Shown piece after piece: positions 18,384-27,811 of a stretch of DNA of 64,000 nt. The translations under genes were made by a program, and so were the position numbers. The DNA comes from Paenibacillus gallinarum (lineage in GTDB: Bacteria > Bacillota > Bacilli > Paenibacillales > Paenibacillaceae), in assembly GCF_014836635.1 (NCBI RefSeq), contig NZ_JACSQL010000003.1:248001-312000 (forward strand), given 5' to 3'. Within the stretch, counting starts at the first letter, position 1. Every line of letters starts with the position of its first letter. The notes beneath the pieces were generated by a model, which saw only the letters and a list, made by a program, of their open reading frames with translations, was not told the DNA's origin and ran no database searches.

Positions 18384-18890
18384 ATGGCCCAGGGCATAGA
18401 AAATATAGGTTTGTGGATTGCGGCCTTGGGAACCACACTGATCGCCTCCGTCTCTAATGAAGGTGAAACCTCCAGATTATACGTGATTGGTACGTGTTCT
18501 GCTGCTATTGGAGCTATATTATCGGCTTTGGCAGCAACGAGGACAGTGAAGATCAGGAAAATAGTCAGAGAAAAACTTGAAAAACGAGGAACGTTTCTAA
18601 GAGCTATTGGATTTGCATTAGTGGCCGAAGCAAAAGGCATGTCTAGCAGTATCCGCATTGCAGCTTCTTTTAGAGCCATTGGTAATGCAACAGCGTTATT
18701 AGGTCTTGAGCTGCCTAGCGGCAATAGAAAAAGAGAGAAACTCATAGAGGAAGGCAACTTATTGGCTGTACTCGGGGGAAGCTATGAAATTGTGGAGAGT
18801 GAAAAACCTACGACTAGAGTAGAACGGATTCGCTACTATGGGAATATTTTAGAGACAGTCGGAGATGCCCTCAGTCTGAATATAGAATAA
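18384..18890 (+). CDS. DUF6944-like repetitive protein
   Basis: The 168-aa protein consists of related repeat segments with Gly-rich helices, each with a GxxLxAxG-like pattern (IENIGLWIAALGTTLIAS; FLRAIGFALVAEAKGM; LLAVLGGSYEIVE). The pattern is like the Bacillales 'DUF6944 family repetitive protein'. There is no signal peptide and no charged catalytic motif. The ATG is preceded by a strong GGAGGGAGGAG. It is a single gene with its own terminator. Function unknown; the family name is a moderate-confidence recollection. Confidence 0.6.
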   Translation: MAQGIENIGLWIAALGTTLIASVSNEGETSRLYVIGTCSAAIGAILSALAATRTVKIRKIVREKLEKRGTFLRAIGFALVAEAKGMSSSIRIAASFRAIGNATALLGLELPSGNRKREKLIEEGNLLAVLGGSYEIVESEKPTTRVERIRYYGNILETVGDALSLNIE

Positions 18891-18897
18891 AATAAAC

Positions 18898-18950
18898 AGG
18901 CTTTTCCTCTAGTAGACAAATCGTCTTAAAGGAAAAGCCTATTTCTTATT
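18898..18950. terminator. Bidirectional terminator
   Basis: AGGCTTTTCCT and AGGAAAAGCCT form a perfect 11-bp stem around a 21-nt loop between converging genes. Confidence 0.8.
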
Positions 18951-18955
18951 TATCC

Positions 18956-21079
18956 TTAATTGGTAGCCTTACTATCTGCTTGCGTATTTTCTTGCTCTTT
19001 AGCAAGTCCAGCGACGATTTGGTCGGTTGGCTGGGTCAGCAATTGGTACATAAGCGCCGCTGCTTCTTGACGAATAAGCGGTTTGGTAGATTGGTAATTG
19101 GCAGAACCATTCCCCTGTAATTTAACTTCAGGTCCATAAAGGCCTAGTCCAATCATCATTTGAACAGCAGGGACGGCCCAGGTATCCGTTTTACCAGAGA
19201 GCTTTACATTGCTGAATAATTGATCTGGATATTGTTGTTTGTATATTCTCCATATCATCACGGCAGCCTCTTGGCGGGTAATGACCTGATCTGGTTTGAA
19301 CAGCTTCTGATCTGCACCTTCAATCATACCCATCTCATAACCTGCCTGGATGTATCCGGCAGCAGAATGAGTAGCCCAATCGCTGTCAGTTTTCGGTGGA
19401 GTTTTACTTTGCGGGATACCGCTGAGTTCAAGAATCTCCTCGATAAACTCTGCACGAGTGACCGCATTTCTAGGATGGAAATAGATACTCGCATCGTTCG
19501 AATAATGTCCAAGTGACTGCAGTCCATAAATAAACGTTGCATAGGTACTTCCTGGACGAACGTCTTTATATCCTGCTGCTTTGACTCCTTTTTTCTCGTA
19601 TCCAAATGGATTTAAGTAAGGTTCTTTCATATAGATCGTTCCGTCTGTGTTCTCTTTGAAGCCGGTGAATTGGCCGCTGAGTTCATCCATGAATAAATTG
19701 TCGTCTACTTGAATCAAGGTGCGAGAACCAATAAAGGCATCCGATATCTCCATTTTACCTGCCTGATCGTCAGCATCCGCAAGTTTGCTTACGATCGTCT
19801 TCAGACGAAGATCGGAATAGAGCCCAGCATAACGCTGTAGTTCCTCTGCCGTTTGCGGTTCATAATGATCGAACTTGGCTGGTTCTGCATACTCTGGGAA
19901 GAAAGCTGAAATAAATGCAGGATAGAATAAATTACGTAAAGCACCTGCTTGGTTGTAAGTAAGGAAGACACCTGTATTTTGCTCAGGAATAAGGAAGAGA
20001 TAAGAACTGAAACCAATAATATCTCCTGCCTTCGTTATAATTTTGGAACTGCTTCCTGCTCCCGGAATTTGGAACGGTGACTCAAATCCATAGGTGGTAT
20101 CTGGCAACAGGGGATGAACTTCTGAACGGTATGTTTCCATACTTGTTACTGTAGCTTCATTAAGTATGCGGTTCTTGCCGTCAGAACCTCCATTCAGGAA
20201 AGCAATCATAAATTTGCCAATATCCTCTGCTGTTGACATCATACCCCCTTGAGGCATAGGTGCAGGTGAAAGGGCGTACAGATCAATGGGATTACGAGCA
20301 GCATCATAAGCGATGGACAGTTGGTTTTTAAACTTGTCTGTCAGCATAAAATCACTATTCTGCATATCAAGAGGTTCAAATATGTGTTTCTGCATATAGG
20401 TTTCAAACGGTTCGCCGCTGACATTCTGGACAACGAGTCCTAGAAGCAATGACGCAAAGTTATCGTACATATAGGAACTACCAGGTTCACGAACAACAGG
20501 AGGCATGTGCTCTTGAACGTAGTCCTCTATGGATATGTATTTGTCAAAATCGGCATGAATATCTTCAGCCTTAGGATCGCGGATTTCAAAACCGGTCGTG
20601 TGTGTAAGTAAGTTTTCAATGGTTACGGGTGTATCATAGGGATTATCAAATTTAAGACCAGGGACATAAGTTTGAAAATCATTCTTAAGACCTATTTCGC
20701 CTTGTTCGACTAGTTGCATGATCGCAATGGAAGTGAACGTTTTTGATACAGAAGCAATGCGAAAAGCTGTTTTTTTCGGATCAACGGGGGTCTTTTCTTG
20801 AAGATTAGAGTAACCATATCCTTTTTCTGCAATCACTTTGCCGTCCTTAACAATAATGACGGAAGCGCCTACATAATGAGATAAAGCTTGCTGTGAGTTA
20901 AAGAATTCATCTAGAAAAACCTGAGCTGTTTCGGGAGAAAGATTTTTTGGAGCGCTAGCAGTAGATGAGAGGGATGAATCGGCGTGTGCGGATGGTAAGA
21001 GTACACCTAAGAAGAGGAATAGAGCTAGAAAAGCAGATGATAACGCTTTCCTTCGAATAAAGACAGGTGAAAAGTTCAT
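18956..21079 (-). CDS. Class C beta-lactamase-like serine hydrolase with SLH domains
   Basis: The 707-aa exported protein begins with a signal peptide (cleavage after AHA, ~33). The PF00144 domain carries the SVSK nucleophile motif (Ser110, Lys113) and a Tyr-x-Asn at 205-207 (YDN). C-terminal to it are three S-layer homology repeats (~513-555, 563-610 and a weaker one to ~690) with the typical TRAEF and TRQEA signatures, which bind pyruvylated wall polymer. It is thus a wall-anchored penicillin-binding-like hydrolase or esterase, perhaps acting on D-amino acid peptides; substrate unknown. ATG 21079 has AAGGAGTGA upstream. No partner gene is adjacent. Confidence 0.88.
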   Translation of the reverse strand: MNFSPVFIRRKALSSAFLALFLFLGVLLPSAHADSSLSSTASAPKNLSPETAQVFLDEFFNSQQALSHYVGASVIIVKDGKVIAEKGYGYSNLQEKTPVDPKKTAFRIASVSKTFTSIAIMQLVEQGEIGLKNDFQTYVPGLKFDNPYDTPVTIENLLTHTTGFEIRDPKAEDIHADFDKYISIEDYVQEHMPPVVREPGSSYMYDNFASLLLGLVVQNVSGEPFETYMQKHIFEPLDMQNSDFMLTDKFKNQLSIAYDAARNPIDLYALSPAPMPQGGMMSTAEDIGKFMIAFLNGGSDGKNRILNEATVTSMETYRSEVHPLLPDTTYGFESPFQIPGAGSSSKIITKAGDIIGFSSYLFLIPEQNTGVFLTYNQAGALRNLFYPAFISAFFPEYAEPAKFDHYEPQTAEELQRYAGLYSDLRLKTIVSKLADADDQAGKMEISDAFIGSRTLIQVDDNLFMDELSGQFTGFKENTDGTIYMKEPYLNPFGYEKKGVKAAGYKDVRPGSTYATFIYGLQSLGHYSNDASIYFHPRNAVTRAEFIEEILELSGIPQSKTPPKTDSDWATHSAAGYIQAGYEMGMIEGADQKLFKPDQVITRQEAAVMIWRIYKQQYPDQLFSNVKLSGKTDTWAVPAVQMMIGLGLYGPEVKLQGNGSANYQSTKPLIRQEAAALMYQLLTQPTDQIVAGLAKEQENTQADSKATN

Positions 21080-21295
21080 ACAATCACTCCTTCTTTAATA
21101 TCGGTATTCCGTGTGTTCTTTACGGATATCAAGCTAATTATAGCAGAGACCTTATTCCAATTAAAGGAACTTTACCATTATTTTAGATTGAGAAAATATG
21201 ATGGGAAGCGGAAAAAACTTGCCGTTCTAGAAAGACCGGACCAAGATGGTACAAAGATATTGGTAGGTCGAAGCTGAGAACTCGTTGTGAAATAG

Positions 21296-21643
21296 GGTGA
21301 GGAAGAAGGCGTAGCTGCAAGTATCTATCGTGTATGGAATCTTTCTTGCAATTCTACTACAGGGGTCTTCCAAAAAAACATTAATCAGAATGCATTTTAC
21401 CGGATGCTGAAAGCGATGCTGCTGAATCCAGCAGAACCAAAAGATCAAGCAGGACTTGAACTGGCTATGGCGCAGCTGGAAGGGGACGGAGCGAAAAATT
21501 CAGCATTTCGTTATGCTTGTCCGCAAACATTAGAGCATCTGAAAGGTACAGGTGTAAAATGTGCTGAACCCGATGAATCTTTTATTCATCAATTAATTAG
21601 TTATGCAGTGAAGATTGGATATTTCCCTGAGGTAAGTAGATAA
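21296..21643 (+). pseudogene. Remnant of an unrecognised protein
   Basis: The frame is open from just after a TAG at 21293-21295 to TAA at 21641-21643, and reads as protein-like sequence (EEGVAASIYRVWNLSC..., then FYRMLKAMLLNPAEPKDQ). The only Met is at 21404 and has no ribosome binding site; protein-like sequence continues upstream of it and also before the TAG, where a second stop occurs. A strong terminator follows. I read this as the decayed 3' part of a gene. I do not recognise the family. Confidence 0.4.
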
Positions 21644-21665
21644 GAGAAAAGTGGGAAAATCCATC

Positions 21666-21697
21666 AAGAACCGGCAATTGCCGGTTCTTTTTATTTT
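21666..21697 (+). terminator. Rho-independent terminator
   Basis: A perfect 24-nt palindrome centred on AATT (AAGAACCGGC / GCCGGTTCTT), then TTTATTTT. Confidence 0.85.
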
Positions 21698-21727
21698 GGT
21701 GAAGTATCCTTATTACAAGTACATGTT

Positions 21728-23560
21728 TCAGGTATTATCTATCGAGTGATGAGCCGGATATAAAATCGTAACTTTAGTTCCAACTGAACTGCTCTCTATT
21801 TGTAGCCCATACGGTTCCCCAAAATGATATTGTATCCGGTCATGGACATTTTTGATTCCAATATGATCCATATCGAGGCTGCTTGCAGGGTCATGCAGTT
21901 TATTCCGAATCTCTAGCAGCTGATTTTCACTGATGCCTAATCCATCATCTTTAATCTCAATACGCATGATTTGATCTGTGACCTCGGCACTCACTTCCAA
22001 ATAACCGGTTCCTTTTTTTCGCTCCAATCCATGTACAATCGCATTCTCGATCAAGGGTTGAAGTGAGAAATGAATGACAGGAAGCTGCAGAGCTACAGGA
22101 TCACAAATTTCACGATACTTGATTTTATCTCCAAAACGCATTTGCTGGATTTGGATATAAAGGCGAGTATGAGCAAGTTCTTCTTCTAAGGGCACCAGTT
22201 CTTTGCCGGTTTGGATATGTACTCTGAACATTCTTCCCAGCAGCCCAATCATTTCTCCTATGTCCCGTTGTCCTGATATGACAGCTTTCATCTGAATCGA
22301 CTCAAGCGCATTTGCGAGAAAATGAGGATTGATTTGGCTTTTTAATGCGCCGTATTGCGCTAATTTTTGCTGAGCTAGCATATCAGACGTTTTTTCAAGA
22401 TTATTTTTCAAGTCTTCCGCCATGTTGCTTATCCCCTGATATAAGATACCAAACTCATCTTTGCGATTTGTATTCAGTTGAATATTTAGATTCCCTGATC
22501 CAACAGCTCGAACTTGTCTGCTTAACAAAATGATAGGCTTCGTTACTCTAGCTGAAAGGATCGCAAGAAATAACAAGGCTACGAGCAGTGTACATACCGC
22601 AAAACCAAGCAGGATAAAACGAAGGAACTCCGCGTTTTTGATCATTTGTTTCTCGTCTACGTATTGAATGACTTTCCAACCAGAGTAATCCGAAGTAACA
22701 AAATTAATATATGCTGGGGTCCCTTGAACAGAAGCATAGAAGTTACCCGAAGAATGCTGCGTGACTTTTTCCAATACTGATTTCTCAAGCATTGTCTCCT
22801 CACCTTCAGCTTCATTCCTTCCTTTATAATCTGTCGCAGATGCATACACCGTACTGCCCTTTTCATCAACAATGATAAAGCTTTGGTTACTATTTTCTGA
22901 AAGACTGAGAATTTCCTTTAGTGAATCTGGACGGAGATCCACAAGAATGACGCCAAGCGGCTGTTTGCTGCCGGTAATATTAATAACTCTGCCAATGGAA
23001 ATAACAGAATGTTCTTGCTCTCCGCCAACTCGGTGAAAAGGGGTATGCGTGCCAAAGAGGACAATTTTCCCTCTTCCATTCAGAATTTCCTGATACCATG
23101 GCTTACTTAGGAAGTCTGTTTCTACGTAACTGTAACGATTAAAATCTGCTGAATAAAAGACTCGATTTCCTGCATAAATCTGAACACTATCTACATTCTT
23201 AATCGTAATTTCAATAGTACTGACAAACTGTTCAATCACATTTCGATATTGATAGTTTTGGTCCTCTTCCGGGTGCTGCAGCCACCTGTAGAGGGCATCC
23301 TGAAGACTGCTGTCAAGCTGAGCGTTAAGGGTACCTTTTTCGATACTTTGCAAATATTGATCAATATTAAAGGACAGATTGTTTAGAATCAGACTGGTGC
23401 TGTTCTGATATTCATTCTTGATCGATTGGACTGAAAATAAATAGATGAACCAAGACATAACAGCAAGAGGAATGGTGATTATTAGAATCATGAGGACGAA
23501 AATTTGCTGATTTACGCGTTTGAAGTGAATTTGGCTAAACCAATGGGTGAGCAGCTTCAA
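21728..23560 (-). CDS. yesM: YesM-type sensor histidine kinase
   Basis: The 610-aa membrane kinase has TM1 (~20-40), a ~250-residue extracellular Cache-like domain, TM2 (~300-325), HAMP, a His_kinase segment with QINPHFLANALESI and an HATPase domain (PLIENAIVHG N-box; DDGLGIS G1 box). The phosphoacceptor His lies in NPHF. It starts with TTG at 23560, six nt after the response regulator stop, so the two are cotranscribed. It should sense an extracellular sugar and signal to the AraC-type regulator; given the divergent nan genes the ligand is probably sialic acid or a sialoglycan. Confidence 0.88.
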   Translation of the reverse strand: MKLLTHWFSQIHFKRVNQQIFVLMILIITIPLAVMSWFIYLFSVQSIKNEYQNSTSLILNNLSFNIDQYLQSIEKGTLNAQLDSSLQDALYRWLQHPEEDQNYQYRNVIEQFVSTIEITIKNVDSVQIYAGNRVFYSADFNRYSYVETDFLSKPWYQEILNGRGKIVLFGTHTPFHRVGGEQEHSVISIGRVINITGSKQPLGVILVDLRPDSLKEILSLSENSNQSFIIVDEKGSTVYASATDYKGRNEAEGEETMLEKSVLEKVTQHSSGNFYASVQGTPAYINFVTSDYSGWKVIQYVDEKQMIKNAEFLRFILLGFAVCTLLVALLFLAILSARVTKPIILLSRQVRAVGSGNLNIQLNTNRKDEFGILYQGISNMAEDLKNNLEKTSDMLAQQKLAQYGALKSQINPHFLANALESIQMKAVISGQRDIGEMIGLLGRMFRVHIQTGKELVPLEEELAHTRLYIQIQQMRFGDKIKYREICDPVALQLPVIHFSLQPLIENAIVHGLERKKGTGYLEVSAEVTDQIMRIEIKDDGLGISENQLLEIRNKLHDPASSLDMDHIGIKNVHDRIQYHFGEPYGLQIESSSVGTKVTILYPAHHSIDNT

Positions 23561-23566
23561 ATAAAA

Positions 23567-25198
23567 TCACATCCCTATTCGTTTGCGATAGTGAGTTGGT
23601 GTCATGTGAGTAATGCTGCGAAATGTTTTTACAAAATGTTTGTAACTTTTGTATCCGCACATCAGACTAACATCACTGATGAGAAGACTAGGATCTTTCA
23701 GACATTCTTTGGCGTATCCGATTCGAAGTTCTGTAACGTAAGTCATATAGTTTTTATTTAGCTTTGTTTTAAATAGTCGGCTTAGATAAGAAGGGTTATA
23801 GAAAAATCGTTCTGCCACCATCTGAAGCGAGAGATCGTGATCCAAATGCTGCTTCATAAACTTTTCGATCTCTGAAAAAATGTAGGTGTCTTTGGAATCA
23901 GACAGGCTACTGCTATCCATCTGATCTGGATTAGAGATAATCTGCTCTGCCCAATCGGCTAGCCAGGTAAACAACTGCTCGGAGGTTTGGAAATCTTCTA
24001 TAAAGCTTAGTTTAATCAATTGTTCACTATAGATTTCCGAGGACGAAGAATGATGATGATCTGCGTAACGCAGGATTAAGCTAATGAGCTCTTGAAGAAA
24101 AATGAGCCATTGACGCGAACTTTCCCTTAAGTTCAGTTGGTAAGTGCGATGAGAGAAACTGAGAATAAGCTCGTGAAGAGCGGTTGTATCTTTTTGCTCA
24201 AGTGTAGTCATGAGTTGCACTTTTTCCATTCCATCCAGTCTGAAAGTCGAAGTCTCTGTTTTTTGAAGAGAAGAACTTGCTGTAGGAGAGAAAAAGTATG
24301 TCTCTCGCTCTGAGTAACGAAGTAACAACAGTTCCTCTGCATAATAAAGATGTTTCCCCAGCTCGAAAAGGGAGGGAGAGGGATGTCCAATAGAAATATA
24401 CGTTTTATGTACTTGACCTTGATTTAATTTTTTCATCGCTACAGCAAGGTTGTGATCGTTCAAGTTCTCTTGATGACAACAGACGATCACGTACAATCGG
24501 TTCTGATGGAAGTAGGAGAGTAGGGGGGAAGAATGATCCTCCAAACAGATTGGGACAATCGGTATATGATTCGCAATCAATTGCAACATTTCACCAGACC
24601 ACTTTATATCCGGTACTGAAAGACTTCCATAGGGAGCAATATGGGTACTGACAATTGGTATATAAATAAGATCAGACTTGACTTGATCTGAGAGATAGAG
24701 TAGGTTGTCCGGAGCTTTTTTTGTGAAGTTAGAATCTAATAATTGTTTGACAAGTACACTTTGATTCCATTTGTTTTGTTCCTCCACTAGTATTAATCGT
24801 TCCTTCTGCTCCTCTTTTTTCGTGCGAATTAACTGAAGTGTATTTTGAACTGATTTCATACTCTCCTCATACTCTAGCGGTTTCAGCAAATAATCCTGAA
24901 TATTACCGAGGCGAATGACCTGCTTCGCATAATCGAAGTCGTTATATCCCGTTAGAATAATATAGAAAGTATCCGGCAAAAGCGGACGCAGCTGCTCAAT
25001 CATCTCAAGTCCGTTCATTTCTGGCATCCGAATATCACTGATGATGAGATCGGGCCTCACTTCAAGTGCAAGTTGCAATCCATCTGCTCCATTTTCAGCT
25101 TCATAAATGTCGTTAACGCCTAGTTCCTGCCACGGAAAATAATGCCGGAGTCCCGTTCGAATGATCCATTCATCTTCCACAATTAGCAGCTTGCACAT
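23567..25198 (-). CDS. yesN: YesN-type AraC response regulator
   Basis: The 543-aa regulator has an N-terminal receiver domain (IVEDE acid pocket, phospho-acceptor Asp55 in LIISDIRMPEMNG, Lys in DYLLKPLE), a long middle region, and a C-terminal AraC-type double HTH (MVAERFFYNPSYLSRLFK and ISDVSLMCGYKSYKHFVKTF). The start is ATG 25198 because GAGGTGG lies directly upstream; the longer frame has none. It is divergent from the solute-binding protein gene and probably activates the importer and nan genes once phosphorylated by the kinase. Confidence 0.9.
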   Translation of the reverse strand: MCKLLIVEDEWIIRTGLRHYFPWQELGVNDIYEAENGADGLQLALEVRPDLIISDIRMPEMNGLEMIEQLRPLLPDTFYIILTGYNDFDYAKQVIRLGNIQDYLLKPLEYEESMKSVQNTLQLIRTKKEEQKERLILVEEQNKWNQSVLVKQLLDSNFTKKAPDNLLYLSDQVKSDLIYIPIVSTHIAPYGSLSVPDIKWSGEMLQLIANHIPIVPICLEDHSSPLLSYFHQNRLYVIVCCHQENLNDHNLAVAMKKLNQGQVHKTYISIGHPSPSLFELGKHLYYAEELLLLRYSERETYFFSPTASSSLQKTETSTFRLDGMEKVQLMTTLEQKDTTALHELILSFSHRTYQLNLRESSRQWLIFLQELISLILRYADHHHSSSSEIYSEQLIKLSFIEDFQTSEQLFTWLADWAEQIISNPDQMDSSSLSDSKDTYIFSEIEKFMKQHLDHDLSLQMVAERFFYNPSYLSRLFKTKLNKNYMTYVTELRIGYAKECLKDPSLLISDVSLMCGYKSYKHFVKTFRSITHMTPTHYRKRIGM

Positions 25199-25246
25199 AT
25201 ATACCACCTCATATTTGAAGGATTTCATTACTAAGACAGTAACAGG

Positions 25247-25263
25247 TGATGTTTTTAACATCA
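25247..25263. promoter_or_regulatory. Inverted repeat in the yesN / importer intergenic region
   Basis: TGATGTT-TTT-AACATCA, a perfect 7-bp dyad, lies about 50 nt upstream of yesN and 165 nt upstream of the solute-binding protein. It could be a regulator site or part of a leader hairpin. Confidence 0.35.
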
Positions 25264-25428
25264 TTATACAAAATGTAGGGATATGTAAAGGTAATTCCCT
25301 GCAAATAAGTAAAAATTGTGACCCTGATATCAAATTACAGGGATTCTCGATCTGTAAATTTTACATTATTCTTGAGATAGATCACGAAAGAAAATTTTTC
25401 GGGTATCGACTAACAAGGGGGAATGGCA

Positions 25429-26823
25429 ATGATCGCTGTAAAGAAACGGATTACTGGTTTTATTTCCGTACTTCTCATGGTTTCTATGATAGCTGCTTGT
25501 AGTCCGAATCAAGAAGGTGGAACATCCACCCCAAACAGTGGGGAGAAGGGGAACACAGCAGAGAAACCAGCAGATACAAATAAACCGGTTGAGATTACAT
25601 GGTGGAATTTCCCTACATATCAAGCCCTTGACGGTGAAGTAGGGAAATACGAGAAACAGTTAATTGAGGCCTTTAATCAAAAACATCCTGAAATCAAAGT
25701 GAATCTAGAGATGATTACTTATGATGGAGGACCAGAGAAACTAAATGTAGCGATCGCCACGAACTCTGCACCAGATGTAATCTATGACGCGCCGGGCCGG
25801 ATTATTGACTGGGCGAAAAAAGATTTACTAGCACCACTGGATGACATGGTTACAGATGAAATCAAAAATGATATTGCTCCCGCATTTTGGAAGCAGTCGG
25901 TAGTAGATGAAACCATTTATATGTATCCAATTAATACGGCTCCTTTTATGATGGCTGTCAACAAGACTGTCTTTGAAAAGATCGGTGCACTTGATCTTCT
26001 TCCGTTAGACAAACCGGATCGTACTTGGACATTTGACGAATATAAGAAGGCACTAGAGGCAGTAAAAGAAAAAGCACCGGATGTCATTCCTTCCGGATTC
26101 TATGCAAAAAGTCAAGCGGGGGATCAAGGAACGCGCGGTTACCTAGCAAACCTCGGTATTTCCAGATTTTTGAATGAAGAGGGAAGTGAGGTTGCTATTA
26201 ATACGAAAGAAGCAGGAGCTGCGCTGGACTGGCTTGTGCAGGCGGAAAAAGACGGATTGGTTGTATCAGGCTCAGCATCCCTTGCTGCAGCTGACGTTAA
26301 CGATCTGTTCTTGCAAGGAAAACTTGCTTTCAGTATCAACTATTCCGCTGTACTTAGAGCACAGAATGCACCGTTAAAACAAGCTGAATTTGAAGATGTT
26401 CTTCTTCCTTATCCAACACTGGACGGAAGCGAGCCAAAGCTCGAACCTTATCTTGGGGGAATGGCGATCTTTAATAATGATGATGAGGCGAAAATTACGG
26501 CTTCCAAAACATTCATCGATTTTGTCGCTAATGATCCGGAATGGGGTAAGAAAAGCTTAATTCAGACTGGAGGTTTGTCGGTTCGAAATTCCATCACTGG
26601 ATTATATGACGATTCGGAATATGAATACTCAGAGCTTGCACGAAAATTTGTAACCGATCCGCCGACCATTGCAGATGGTTATGCTGAGGTTCGTACATTC
26701 TGGTTCCCAGAATTGCAACGTGCTTTATTAGGTGCAGCTAGCGGTGAGGAAGCACTAAATACGTTTGCGACCAAAGCGAATGATGCGATTACAAAAGCGA
26801 AAGCAGCAAATACAGCAAAATAA
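25429..26823 (+). CDS. Sugar ABC transporter solute-binding lipoprotein
   Basis: The 464-aa exported lipoprotein has a lipobox ending MIAAC (Cys24) and a Ser/Gly/Asn-rich spacer, then a type-1 extracellular solute-binding fold (ITWWNFPTYQ, APDVIYDAPGRIIDWA, DFVANDPEWGKK). ATG 25429 is preferred over 25423 because AAGGGGG lies seven nt upstream. It captures the sugar for the two permeases downstream; a hairpin after its stop would let it be made in excess. The nan genes downstream point to a sialic acid substrate. No dedicated ATPase is present, so a shared MsmX-like ATPase is expected elsewhere. Confidence 0.88.
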   Translation: MIAVKKRITGFISVLLMVSMIAACSPNQEGGTSTPNSGEKGNTAEKPADTNKPVEITWWNFPTYQALDGEVGKYEKQLIEAFNQKHPEIKVNLEMITYDGGPEKLNVAIATNSAPDVIYDAPGRIIDWAKKDLLAPLDDMVTDEIKNDIAPAFWKQSVVDETIYMYPINTAPFMMAVNKTVFEKIGALDLLPLDKPDRTWTFDEYKKALEAVKEKAPDVIPSGFYAKSQAGDQGTRGYLANLGISRFLNEEGSEVAINTKEAGAALDWLVQAEKDGLVVSGSASLAAADVNDLFLQGKLAFSINYSAVLRAQNAPLKQAEFEDVLLPYPTLDGSEPKLEPYLGGMAIFNNDDEAKITASKTFIDFVANDPEWGKKSLIQTGGLSVRNSITGLYDDSEYEYSELARKFVTDPPTIADGYAEVRTFWFPELQRALLGAASGEEALNTFATKANDAITKAKAANTAK

Positions 26824-26829
26824 GATCTG

Positions 26830-26880
26830 TGTACAAAAAGAGAGACAGTGTGCTCTAAGACACGCTTCTCTTTTTGTACA
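26830..26880 (+). terminator. Intercistronic hairpin
   Basis: TGTACAAAAAGAGA pairs with TCTCTTTTTGTACA. It lies between the binding protein and permease genes, with no long U tract after it, so a partial terminator or mRNA-stabilising element is more likely than a full stop. Confidence 0.7.
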
Positions 26881-26903
26881 GAAGTGAGGAAAGAAGGGGA
26901 ATT

Positions 26904-27800
26904 ATGAATCTTACATTCTTTCGAAATAAGCAGTACATATGGCGTGACTGGATCGCAAGTTATTTGTTCTTACTCCCGGCACTAGCATTTTTCAGTATAT
27001 TCGTTGCTTATCCTATGCTAAAGGGAATCTACATCAGCTTTTTTTCCTATACGCTTCGTGATTTTGATTTTATAGGGTTTGATAATTACCAGCATCTTTT
27101 CCAGGACGAAACATTCGGCAAATCGATGTGGAACACGATGCTTATCGTCTTAATTGCCGTCCCTGTTGTCGTTATCTTCTCACTCTATGTAGCCATGATG
27201 ATTTATCAAAAATCAGAAGGGATACGTTCCCTATTCAGAGGGATATTTTATCTACCTGCCGTTTCCTCTGTTGTTAGTATTACGGTCGTCTGGGCATCGA
27301 TCTATCATACCAATTATGGAATACTTAACTACCTTACAAGCCTATTTGGAATGGAACCTATAAACTGGCTGGGCGATACACGAACAGCGCTTCTCGCAAT
27401 CATTCTAGTTCTGATAACAACGTCAGTTGGACAACCGATTATCCTGTATGTCGCGTCGCTTGGGAATATTCCGAAATCTTATATTGAAGCTGCACAAATG
27501 GACCGGGCAAACAGCTGGCAAATATTTAAAAACATATTATGGCCAATGCTGATGCCAACCAACCTGTACATTATCGTCATTACCACAATCAATACGTTCC
27601 AGGTATTTGCGATCATTCAATTGCTTACCTCGGGTGGTCCAATGTACGCGACATCTACCGTGATGTACGGAGTATATGAGCAAGCTTTCAAATTAGGGAA
27701 TTTTGGAATTGCATCCGCAATGGGCGTTATTCTTGCTATCGTCATCGGCGCCATTTCGTTTATTCAGTTTAAATACCTCGGCAGTGATGTTGAGTACTAG
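26904..27800 (+). CDS. Sugar ABC transporter permease (MalF-like)
   Basis: The 298-aa inner-membrane subunit has six helices (first at ~15-37) and the EAA loop YIEAAQMDRANSWQIFKNILWPML, which docks the ATPase. ATG 26904 is supported by AAGGGG five nt upstream. It is 11 nt from the second permease, and the pair forms the channel of the importer whose binding protein is encoded upstream. Confidence 0.9.
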   Translation: MNLTFFRNKQYIWRDWIASYLFLLPALAFFSIFVAYPMLKGIYISFFSYTLRDFDFIGFDNYQHLFQDETFGKSMWNTMLIVLIAVPVVVIFSLYVAMMIYQKSEGIRSLFRGIFYLPAVSSVVSITVVWASIYHTNYGILNYLTSLFGMEPINWLGDTRTALLAIILVLITTSVGQPIILYVASLGNIPKSYIEAAQMDRANSWQIFKNILWPMLMPTNLYIIVITTINTFQVFAIIQLLTSGGPMYATSTVMYGVYEQAFKLGNFGIASAMGVILAIVIGAISFIQFKYLGSDVEY

Positions 27801-27811
27801 GAGGCATAAGG

